A stretch of DNA of 64,000 bases, taken from NCBI GenBank assembly GCA_021521415.1, contig JAIQDT010014367.1:62001-126000 (forward strand), given 5' to 3'. Below, piece by piece: positions 48,099-57,785 of this stretch. Every line of letters starts with the position of its first letter. The stretch's first letter is position 1. The notes below the pieces were generated by a model. That model was not told where the DNA came from, did no database searches, and saw only the letters and a program-made list of their open reading frames with translations. Made by a program: the position numbers and the translations under genes. Source of the stretch: Bidens hawaiensis. Lineage: Eukaryota; Streptophyta; Magnoliopsida; Asterales; Asteraceae.

Positions 48099-48149
48099 AT
48101 CGGACTCCGGTTCCTCTTTGATTTGTTCGTTGGAGACGAAAGCCTACGA

Positions 48150-48156
48150 CGGATGA
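48150..48156. other. Left inversion junction (proposed)
   Basis: Here the Sirevirus B env leader meets the 5' end of another element. The 7-mer CGGATGA is the reverse complement of TCATCCG found at 63165-63171, the proposed right junction. Confidence 0.5.
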
Positions 48157-48628
48157 GGATTTGGCGGTTGATATGTTGGAACCTCGGACGGTTGGTATGT
48201 CAGAACCTCGGATGGTTGGTATGTTGGAACCTCAGACGGTTGGTATGTTGGAACCTCAGATGTTGGTATGTCGGAATCTCGAAAAGTTGGTATGTTGGAA
48301 CCTCAGACGGTTGGTATGTCGGAATCTCAAAAAGTTGGTATGTTGGAAACTCAGACGGTTGGTATGTCGGAATCTCCGATGGATGGTACATTGGCATACT
48401 TGAGGGTTGATAACTCGAATGTCTTGATGCTTCATATTCTTGCCTTGGTGGATCATCGGGTAGGTTTATCGGACATTGTTCGGTTCCAGGGAAGTATATT
48501 GGTTTGGTTTGGTCAATCGGTTGGTCTTGATTGAAGAAAGCCTTATAATAATCCTCGCTCATGTTATCTTTTGGTAAGGGTTCGGGAATTCTAGCTCTTC
48601 TCGCGTCTCTCGTGAATCCACTCATCAT
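48157..48628 (-). pseudogene. 5' coding start of a Gypsy-like element, truncated
   Basis: Begins MMSGFTRDARRARIPEPLPK at 48628, 175 bases after a PBS. After about 80 residues it turns into tandem PTYQPSEV/I repeats. A frameshift breaks the repeat near 48260. It ends at the junction at about 48156. It could be the N-terminal part of gag; no zinc knuckle or capsid motif is present. Confidence 0.55.
48168..48385. repeat. 24-bp tandem repeats coding PTYQPSEV
   Basis: About nine units of the form GGTTGGTATGTTGGAACCTC with minor changes, period 24 bases. One unit carries the indel that shifts the frame. Confidence 0.9.
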
Positions 48629-48802
48629 CTTCTTGAACGACGTCTATAGGTTGGGTGGTCTAGATTGAGGAGGGAAAGAAAAGGTTTACCAGCCTATCTT
48701 ATCCCTATTTTAAATTTAAACAAATAATAAAATATTTTTCCTATTCACTTGGATCGAAGATTAGGTATTATTATTTAATACCTAATTCGGTAAGTTCGAT
48801 GA

Positions 48803-48813
48803 CTCTGATACCA
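48803..48813 (-). promoter_or_regulatory. Primer binding site (initiator tRNA-Met type)
   Basis: Minus strand TGGTATCAGAG, five bases from the inner end of the adjacent LTR. Confidence 0.85.
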
Positions 48814-48818
48814 ACACT

Positions 48819-50862
48819 TGTCACACCCCAGAAAGCAGCCTAGGCGTACGACGCATATGTTGGTACCACATTTGTAAATATATTAGAGTTACGATTTAAA
48901 ATCGGAAGTTTATATTTATATGGATTTAAAGTATAATATTTACATTTCAAAAGACGGGATTATAAAATACCCGTTTAAAGTATTACTTGTTTATACAAAA
49001 GATTAGTTGTTATAATAAACCACCATTTATAATTTAAAGTTTAACAAAACAATCCGAGCCATCGGATAGCTTGAGAACTTCGAGCATTCCTAGCTCCTAT
49101 TCTTGATTACCTGCAAAATGTTTAGAAAATACGTCAGCAGCACATGCTGGTGAATATGCTGGTGCTAAAATATTTTCTTTTACTTGATTACCCCTCGAGA
49201 CATAACTTAGGCCCGGATCATCGTGGCTTAGGAATAATCAAGCTTCTAAAACAAACACAATTATAAAGTAAGTCTCACACAAGACACCTCAGCAAACACC
49301 GCAACGTTCGACATTATTTAGGTACCATACGTATACACATGGTCAGTCTCACTCGGACGTAACTTAGGTCCGGCCCATCGTGGCGGACGTCATGACCAAG
49401 TGTGGTGCAGTGTGCCCACCGACTTTTTATCACATATTTAAGGATCCAAACAAACGTACACGACAGCCTAAGGGCTAGCGATTACTGTTGTTTATAACGT
49501 TTTAGAGATACCTAGTCCCATGTAATTCATTTCATTTATTTTGACTCGATTTAAACAAGTTTGTAAAGTCGGGGCGTACTCACCTTTTCTTTTGGATCAG
49601 CTTAAATACACCGTCTGAGGGTATTTCCCTTTTTCTTTGCTATCTCGCACTTATAGTATGAGTATAACCTTTTATTAGTTGGATATACAATACAGCTTAA
49701 GACTTCTAGTCTCTTTTTATAATCTTTACCTCGATTATATTTTCTTTATGAACCTTTAGTTCAAAACATTATTTTTTAACTTTAAACCTTTAGTTTAAAA
49801 GCATCTTTTCTTCTTTATCTTTTATAAGTTAAAAATCTTTCTTTTAATTATTTATTTTTCTTTTCTTTTATAAGATAAACCTCTAGTTTAACTTATTTTA
49901 CTTTTTTATAAAACTCTAAGTTTCTTATTTTTTAAGAAATGTATACTTTTCTTTTTATTTTTTACTTATTATCTAAGAATAATCATAAACTTAAATATTA
50001 ATAATTATAACAAAGAATCACTTTATATCAAATTCACATTTCTTTCTTTTCTTTTCTTTGTTATGCTTTCTTTTATTTATCGAGGTATCGAGTATATCCT
50101 CGAGTTAGGGTTTTAAGCCTTTTTAATAATTTATTATTATTTTATTCGGGCATTATGCCTTCCTTGGTTGGCTTATAAAAACCCTACACCATCGAGAATC
50201 ACTTCGACGCCGCTTCGTTTTCCAAAGTTTCTTGATCAACACCATCTTTGACACGTTTATCAAGGCGCGCCCATTCTTCGTCTCTTCTTGACACGTACTT
50301 CAAGAGGATCGTTGGGTCGTCTCGTGATGGCTCAAATTTTAAGATAACGTTGTCGGTACTTCGGTATTGATGGTTTAGTGGCACGAAATACGAGAAATCG
50401 GGCATGGAAATCGAGGAAACTTTGCACGTACTTTGGGATGGTGAGAGAGAGTAAATTTTAGAGAGAGAAAGGAGTTGTGGATTGGTGTGAAGACTGAGAG
50501 AGCCCATGGCCTCTATTTATAGGTTGATCAGGGGTCCCATCGCGATATGCGATGGTCCCCTTGGTCACCCGCCACGTATCGCGACGTAGACTGATGACCA
50601 GCCATATAGGCTTGCCACATGGCAGACGTGATGGCACGTGTTGACACGTGCCGGGCGTTGTGCCACGTGTGGACATGTGGCAGGCCAGGTGTCTTGCCTG
50701 TCAGAAAACCCATCGCGATACGCGATGGGTTTTCCTTCTGATCCATCGCGTATCGCGATGGGTCAGGAAAAAATTAAAACCCTTGAGTTTAGAATTTATC
50801 ATTTTTGGTTCTTTAACTTTTGAAACTTGGAATTTTTGATCTGAAACTTTCACAATGTTACA
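48819..50862 (-). mobile_element. 5' LTR of a TGTCACACCCC-family element (2044 bp)
   Basis: Minus strand starts TGTAACATTGTG and ends GGGGTGTGACA, followed by the PBS. A TATAAATAG box lies at about 50521-50513 on the minus strand. Upstream of it are four CATCGCG palindromes. The LTR is related to the solo LTR at 18498-20276. The element continues into 48628-48157 and is then cut. Confidence 0.82.
50530..50763. repeat. CATCGCGATACGCGATGG palindromes upstream of an LTR TATA box
   Basis: Copies at about 50530, 50570, 50711 and 50744; the last two are almost perfect palindromes that share CCATCGCG...CGCGATGG. Confidence 0.8.
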
Positions 50863-51182
50863 ATAACTGAGGGTTCCAGAAGACATATTATGGCGATGGA
50901 TGCCGATATCGGGGTTGTCGACCAGCATTTTATTCTCAAAGCCAACAGTTGTGTACATTGATACAGTAATTTGTTTGCCTAGTTAGATGTCAATAATGTT
51001 TAAATTTAGTTGTGATACATGATATCACCAGTCTTTACTTTGTACTTATTAATTCAAAGTAAAGAATATTGGATGTTTTTAATACTATTACTACTTATAC
51101 ATGACGGTTTGTTGAATTAATTTCATCTTTTGTCTATTTTGGTCAATTGGTATCAAGTTCAAATACAACTGCAGGTCTATTT

Positions 51183-51340
51183 TAAGGGTGCAAACGAGCC
51201 TAGCCGAGCTCGGCTCGTTTAACTTATACGGAGCTCGAGCTCGGCTCGTTTTGATTATTATTAATAAAGCTCGAGCTCAGCTAGTTTCGTAGTTTTTCAA
51301 GATCGAGCTCGGATCGGGCTCAGCTGGTTTAATATTTATT
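51183..51340. repeat. GAGCTCGAGC-rich MITE-like sequence (copy 2)
   Basis: Starts AAGGGTGCAAACGAGCC and contains GAGCTCGGCTCG and GAGCTCGAGCTCGG palindromes, as in 42870-43060. Confidence 0.5.
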
Positions 51341-51449
51341 AATTAATATTTTATATATTTATAATTATATTTGTTTATTTATTTTCATGATAAATTTATA
51401 TATAAAATAATATATGTTATTTAGTTATTTTTTTCCATAAAATTATATA

Positions 51450-51504
51450 TATATACATACATATATATATATACACATATATATACATATATATATATAT
51501 ATAT
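51450..51504. repeat. TA/TACA microsatellite
   Basis: Interrupted TA tract ending just before AGGGAAAGTATCAAGAGAG. Confidence 0.9.
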
Positions 51505-52690
51505 AGGGAAAGTATCAAGAGAGAACTCCATATTAGGGAGAGAACTAGAGAACTCTTAACTACAAGGTTATATTTGTAAATTTGTTTCCCAATATACCTG
51601 GACAGACATGCTTCCCTTGTGCGATGGAAACCTGACTTCCATGTTTGATGAAACCCTAGCCGTGTACAATTTCAACAAACAGAGCAACAATACATCTTAC
51701 TCGATGATTCTGAGCCCTAAATATTGAAGATCGATTATTGATTCAACATGATTTCAATCGTTTATCATGGCAATTGTAGGTATTTCTGATTCGAGTGTTA
51801 TATTTTTCATGTATTAACTTGATAGTTTAATTGATTACTCGCAAGTTAAGACATGATTAGTAGACAATTGATTGTTAATTATGATTTATTAGGAATACAG
51901 AGCGCTTGATTTAACCTAGTTACTGGATTAAGTTTTACGATGTGTAATACATGTATTACATACCATGTATTGTGTGTGTAATACTGAGTATTACACATGT
52001 GTAGTATCTATTTTTTTAGCAGGTGGTTCATTTGTTTTTTGCGATTTTGAAATATATGTTAAATTTGGGTCTCAGTTCTTCATTTTTAATTGATTAGTAC
52101 AACATTGGTTTTCAGCTTTTGTGGTTAATCGATCAACGTAGGCTTAATCAGTCCTTTGATTAGGAATTTCCTCCAACTGCTTGATGAAAAGTCTCAAAGA
52201 AAATTAGTAGAAAATAAATTAAATAAATAGATGATTAATGCTCTTGAACGAAATATTTTGTAAGTTTTAATCAACTTTGATTTCAACTTCTGTTTTTTGC
52301 TTTGTTAATTTGAATTTTAACAAGTATTATGATACTGATCGGCTATTACTTTTAATAGGTTAAAGCCTAAAGAGAAGAAAGAAGATCAGCATGCCCTCAA
52401 ATATGGTATCAACAGGCATGAAAAACTCGGGTAACCCTTGTCCTTGCCCGATATCCGGCCCGAAACCAAAATAAAAAGGAAATATGACCTGACCTTGAAC
52501 TGAATGTAATATTGCAGATTCGGGTTGCGATTTGGGTTATCGGCTTTTCCTGTCCAGCACTAATTACGCTCGCCCCCTGTATTACATATATGTAATACAT
52601 TACTGATGTGTCATATCGAGAATTACACATGTGTAATACCACACTGCTAGTATTACATATATGTAATATTAATAAAAAAAAATACATATA
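51505..52690 (+). other. Repetitive element starting at a TA tract (copy 2)
   Basis: Begins AGGGAAAGTATCAAGAGAGA, then GAGAACTAGAGAACTC as in the copy at 43102. It carries palindromes such as ATTACATATATGTAAT and ATTACACATGTGTAAT near 51950-52010 and 52580-52680. A segment at 52415-52560 (CCCGATATCCGGCCCGAAACC...CCTGTCCAGCACTA) resembles the hAT-like element at 43990. No protein frame. Confidence 0.5.
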
Positions 52691-54248
52691 TGCAGTCTGT
52701 TGACTATTATTAAAACATTGAATTATGTAGATTTGAAGATGATTATGATCATAATGATGATATGTGGTTTTTCTGGTGCCGTTTGATCTTTATATGGGTA
52801 AACTTTTGTTCCCAGGTACCCAAAATAACCATTACCATCATCCCGTTAGGTGAACTTCTACACCACAGTGCAAACTCTACTCCATCAACTAACAAGTGTA
52901 TAAAGACAGCATGCATTGATGCAAGCATATTGACCAGATGAAATGGGAAAGAAAAAGATGTGGTTGATTGTTGATGAGGACGGTTTTTTTTTGTTTAAAT
53001 ATTTATACTATAAAAATAAATTGGGTTATGAATACTTTGGTGGTTATCGCAGTCGTAACATATTTAGTTTTGAACTCTCTATGTTGGTAATGGTTCTAAA
53101 ACAATTTTGTCTGATATATGATCACGCAACGGGTATGACTAGACCAGAATGGACCATCTACCAATGGGTCGTCCATATTCTGAAACAGGTTCTACGAGAT
53201 GGGTTGGCAGGTTTCCGTCTGTTATAGGCTGCCCATTAGCAGCTAACTATTTTCAAACCCCGTTTTAAATAAGATTTCTGGAACCGCTTTACACCATAAA
53301 TGGTTTTTTGACAAACTATGGAATTTTTTTATGCATAAATCTGGTTTGTTGTGTGTATTCGCAAGTAATTTATATGATGTACTTCAAAATATTGTTAATT
53401 AATTGTGAGAATTCATCTTAGCGGCTTCATATAGTAGTACAAATGGTCAAAATTTATGTATTACAAGCATTTATGCACATCCGAGTACGTGCAACAACTG
53501 TAACTAATAGCTGAAAATCGCATACGTCAATTAACACCACCATGTAAATAAAGCATAACATTCATATCCAAATTCAATCTCATGTTCCAACAACCGATGC
53601 ACATATTTCATCATACAAAACAAAAATATAAAACTACTAGAAATACACCCTTTTAACTAGTCCCATTGTTGGATTTTTTTATGTTTTCTTACATCTTCTG
53701 TCACCCGTTGCTTGCACGCGTTGACATCTTAAAACGAAATACTCACAACATATAATATTCTAAGAAGATTTAATTGCTCAATAAATCAAAATGCGAGTTA
53801 CGCAAGCTATGTAACTCGTCCAAAGAATCTTGACATGTTCAGCCTTTCTAACATCGCACGTGCTGAAATAACAATTGACCTAGTCGCCCCCCTTTATATA
53901 TGTCGCATCGAAATATCTCACAATACGTGGCATTATTTGTTGCTGCCCATGGTAACTCCAATTCTTCTTGGCCTTGCTAAAATCATATCTTCACTGAGTG
54001 TCCAACCGATATTAGGTAATTGCTATCTTTGTCAACGTGTCTAATCATAGGGACAACCATTATAACAAACACATACGATGCCAATATGTATTACTAATCT
54101 GTTTCATATAAGCACCGTCAATATAAAGCACATATGTAACACTAACGACTTACATGTATGTATTACTACCGTATTGAAGCTACGCTCGACTTACTACTTT
54201 GTATGGCGTGCTTTTATGCGTGTAAATATGTGTAGTACATGATTAATG
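52691..54248. other. Repetitive noncoding region left of the hAT fragment
   Basis: No gene recognised. It contains further GTATTAC / TGTAATA words and a segment at 53830-54060 without family match. In the pre-inversion order it would lie to the right of the hAT-like element. Confidence 0.4.
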
Positions 54249-54303
54249 CATATACGTAGGGGTGTGTAGAATTAGGTCCGGACCGAAAAAAACCCGAAGA
54301 ACC
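54249..54303 (-). mobile_element. hAT-like element, right end, with its target duplication
   Basis: CATATACG (54249-54256) is the reverse complement of the left duplication CGTATATG. TAGGGGTGTG then starts the inverted end, followed by GACCGAAAAAAACCCGAAG, a sequence also found in the left part (near 44690, reverse strand). GAACC (54299-54303) is the target duplication of Sirevirus B. Confidence 0.65.
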
Positions 54304-54705
54304 TGTTGGTGTATGATGTCAGTAGTTTAGTATCTAGTGTCTGTAATCGTGTTAGTTTGATTTGTATTGATGTTTTAGTTAACTTGTCTCACAAGTTCGC
54401 CTAGTATAAGCGAACTTGTGGAACAAGCGAAGTTATCAACAACTTCGCCTAGCTTGTTAGGCGAAGTTGTCGATAACCATATAAGCTAGGTTACGGCTTA
54501 TTTTGTAAGAAACAATTGAGTACGTGTAATTGGTGATTGAGATATCACGTGTTATTAGTTGCAATATAACGTGTCTTTTGCGCATTATAACGTGTGTTTG
54601 CTTGTGTTTAACGTATATCGCTTCTACGCTGGTATCGTCTTACGTAGGGATTCCGCACCTACGTAGAACAAGATATTTCCGTATAGATCCGGCTGGGAAC
54701 CTACA
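54304..54705 (+). mobile_element. 5' LTR of Sirevirus B (402 bp)
   Basis: TGTTGGTGTATGATG to GGGAACCTACA. It contains the hairpin GCGAAGTT-ATCAAC-AACTTCGC near 54425 and other copies of AGGCGAAGTTGT. It pairs with 44823-45224. Confidence 0.93.
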
Positions 54706-54707
54706 AT

Positions 54708-54719
54708 TGGTATCAGAGC
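54708..54719 (+). promoter_or_regulatory. Primer binding site of Sirevirus B
   Basis: TGGTATCAGAGC, a perfect initiator tRNA-Met type PBS two bases after the LTR. Confidence 0.95.
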
Positions 54720-55148
54720 ATTTGCTTGTGATTGTGTGGTTCGGGATTATCACACGGGTGTAGAAATCGTTCCGTTCGACTATTCGCGGGACGAGTTTAC
54801 GTTGAAATACCGAGTTATTGTGTCCTACTCACCTTCCTCCATCAAAAGCAACCAATTGCACCTTCAAATACCTCGCAATTCGTCAAAATCAAACCTGCAA
54901 AAACCTTGTGTTCATCAGGCGAAGTTGCCGCCACTGTTTGTAGGGTTTAGGTGAAGATATAAGTTTAAGCGAAGTTATCATTAACTTCGCCTACCTCACA
55001 AGTTCGCTTAACTTAAGCGGAGTTGTCACCAAGTGAAGTTAAGATTTAAGCGAAGTTATCATTAACTTCGCCTACTGGTACTGTTCAGAATTAAAAAAAA
55101 AATTATTATTGAGTTTCTTTGTGTGTTCGAGCCGTATTTCTTTCAAAG
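54720..55148 (+). other. Sirevirus B leader
   Basis: Noncoding. It holds hairpins of the family motif at about 54970-55080 (AAGCGAAGTTATCATTAACTT twice), then a poly-A tract and TTATTATTGAGTTTCTTTGTG (55103-55123), which recurs after pol at 61125-61145. Confidence 0.8.
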
Positions 55149-57770
55149 ATGACTTCTATAAACATTACGGAACTGGTGAAGATGGAGGTGGAAGCAGGTT
55201 CAGCTACTAAGGCTCCGAAAATGCTTAAGGGTACCGATTTCGTGGCTTGAAAAGATCGGTTTGAGCAGTATGTTAAATATCAAGATGCTAACATGTGGGT
55301 GTGCATTCAAGATGGATACATTCCACCAACGGCCCTATTTGAGGGTCGTGGTCAAATAAAGAAATACAGTAAGATGGATGAGGAGGAGAGAAAAATGTAT
55401 GAGGCAGAGAGTAAAGCTCATGCGGCTATCACCATGGCTCTTCCACAAGAGATTCTTCACACTTTCAGGAAATACAAAACCGCTAGAGAGCTATGAGAAG
55501 CATTGGAAAACCGATATGAAGGTAATGTGGGAATACATGCATCCAAAATTAAGCTACTAAAAACCCAATTCTCGGTGTTCAAATATCTGAAAAATGAATC
55601 ACTTGATGATATCATCACAAGATATTATCACCTGATGACCGAACTCAGCAATTATTCCATTGTTTACAAAGAAGAGGAGATAGTAGAGAAACTTCTTGAT
55701 GCTCTTCCACCGAAATGGGAAATGTACACTGTGTTGATGTGAGAAGATAAAGAGTTTGCCGATTTTGACTTGGAAACGGCAGTCAATAAATTACGAACTT
55801 TTGAACTTAACATGGTTCGGAAAGAGACACCAACTGATCAGGTTCAGGATCCGGGAATGTATGGTGCAAAAGTTAGTTCAAGTTCAACTTCAAGATCAGA
55901 ATCAACTGCCTACCACTCAAAGGGAGACTCAAGCTCAAATTCAACTCAAGATGGTCATGTGACTCTTAACATGGATGGTGATGTATGTTTTGTAGCTGGA
56001 GGAAGTAAGTCTTCAAAATCTCAAGCCACAACTGGTAGTTTTCCTTCAAATATTCCGACCAACAACTACTCTCAGATGCCCATGAGTGTTAAATCGGCTG
56101 AACAGCAGTTTGCTCTCTATGCATCTTTCATTGCTTCTTACGAAAACTACATCAAAGGTAAAATAGTCGATCCCGCAACTTTGGATGAAGACTATGATCA
56201 GATTGATGCTGATGATCTGCAGTGGCAGATAGCAATGATAGTAAGAATGGTTAAAAGGTTCATGAAGAAAACAGGTAGAAAGTTCATTGGCGAAAGACCA
56301 GGGTTTGACAAATCAAAGGTTAGATGTTATAACTGCCAACAGAATGGTCATTTTGCAAGAGAATGTACAAATGAAAGAGTTTAACGCAGTCAAAACAGGC
56401 CTACACAACAGAGTGGTGGAGGTAGTGAAAATAAGGCTATGGTATCTAGACACAATAGTGGGTATAACTGGAATCTACAAGTTGAGGAAGACTTCGAACA
56501 GGCAAATTTGGTGAACATCGAAACTGCAGGAAGTGAGAAAGTGACTGGAGAAAATCAAGCTTACATGGCAGAAGTGAACGATCAGCTTTCTGAGGTAAGT
56601 TCTGAACTCCCTTGTACGAAATGTGAAAATCTGTCTGAACAATTGAAAACAATAACTGATCAGTTTGTTAGTTTGGACACTCAATTTAAAACATTAAAAG
56701 AAGATCATCATTACACTAAAACTAGAGAAAACAGTTACTCGGTAAAAATAAAAGCTAGTGAAAAAGATATCAGAAGTCTTAAAGCCAGTCTTGCTGAAAA
56801 AATACAAGTAATTGATCTTAGTTACGAAGTGTTAGAAGAAAAAACCAAGCTAATTGCTGACAGGGATAAACAGATAGCTGATTACCAGGTAAAAGTGGTG
56901 GAATTAAACAGAAAAATTGAACAATTTAGAAACTCCTCAGCAATGCTTGATCACATCGTAAGTGTTCAACGTTCCCCAGTTAAAAAAGGGGGAATTGGAT
57001 ATTCTGAAGTTCCACCACCATATAACCATAACTATACGTATGATCCTAGTAATCAGAAATCTGTTGATGTTGAAATTGGTCAGACAGTTCCTGTTAAGGT
57101 TACGATTAAAGATCCAGATGTTAGTAAAAGCGAAACGAGTAAGCCTTTTTCGAATGTTAAGATTTCTGTTCCTAGTTCTGTCTCATCAAATTCGGACAAG
57201 ACATCCGAGTCTAGTGAGACAAAAGAAGAGGTAGTGTTACTAAAACGTGGAGAGGACTATAAACCAACTGAAAAGAATTCTCCACTAAACCCGTATGTCC
57301 CACCATATGTTAGACAAACGGGCAGTAATGCAACCTCAACATCTGAAACAACTGTTGAGACGAAAGTTGAACACAGGAGTTGTTTCAAATGTAATCAAAT
57401 AGGACACCTGATTGCTGATTGCCCTCTAGATCAGAGATTCAGAGGTATGAGGCCTCCGAAAACTGAGAATAAACCAAACAGTAATTATTATAATAGACAG
57501 AATGCAAATTCACCAATGTTCAGACATTGGACTAAACCAAGATTTCAAAGATGTCAATCTCAGTTTTTCCCTGTTAACAACCAAACCACTGGTTACAATT
57601 CATTTAAGTCACGAAGGTTTAGATGGCCTCATAGTCAATCTCCAAGAAGGTATCCTTTCAGAACTTACAGAAGTCATTATCAAACTGACTTTGGACGACC
57701 AAAGTACGGGATGCAGTTTAACAGATTTAATCGACCCAAGACCAGTAGGTCTTGGGTCCCCAGATTTTAA
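55149..57770 (+). pseudogene. Sirevirus B gag
   Basis: ATG at 55149, 429 bases after the PBS. One frame of 873 codons, broken only by TGA at 55248, 55494 and 55740 and TAA at 56382; the three TGAs fit former tryptophan codons. Domains: Copia gag capsid-like region (residues about 20-260), zinc knuckle [14 protein letters not shown] (about 397-410), coiled coil (about 470-600), a Ser/Thr-rich part, a second knuckle CFKCNQIGHLIADC (about 742-755) and a basic Arg/Asn/Phe-rich tail ending RSWVPRF. Two knuckles and large size match Sirevirus A. The stop at 57768 is 15 bases before the in-frame continuation into pol. Confidence 0.88.
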
Positions 57771-57785
57771 TCCTTTTCTTTAATT

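Larger units (their letters stand above)
44823..48149 (-). mobile_element. Sirevirus B, inverted left arm (3' end of the element)
   Basis: Contains, in element order, the env-like gene, polypurine tract and 3' LTR. gag, pol and the 5' LTR of the same insertion are on the plus strand at 54304-63164. The arm ends at about 48150, where a different retrotransposon begins. Confidence 0.8.

Noticed and set aside
48157..48403. Plus-strand Met/Glu/Val-rich frames near 48.2-48.5 kb
   Set aside because: Shadows of the 24-bp tandem repeats on the opposite strand.
50199..50507. 102-residue frame on the minus strand inside the LTR
   Set aside because: Its ATG lies only about 6-8 bases after the TATA box, before any plausible transcription start, and no family similarity is seen; probably chance.
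53835..54044. 69-residue plus-strand frame
   Set aside because: No family similarity, short, and in a repetitive context; likely chance.
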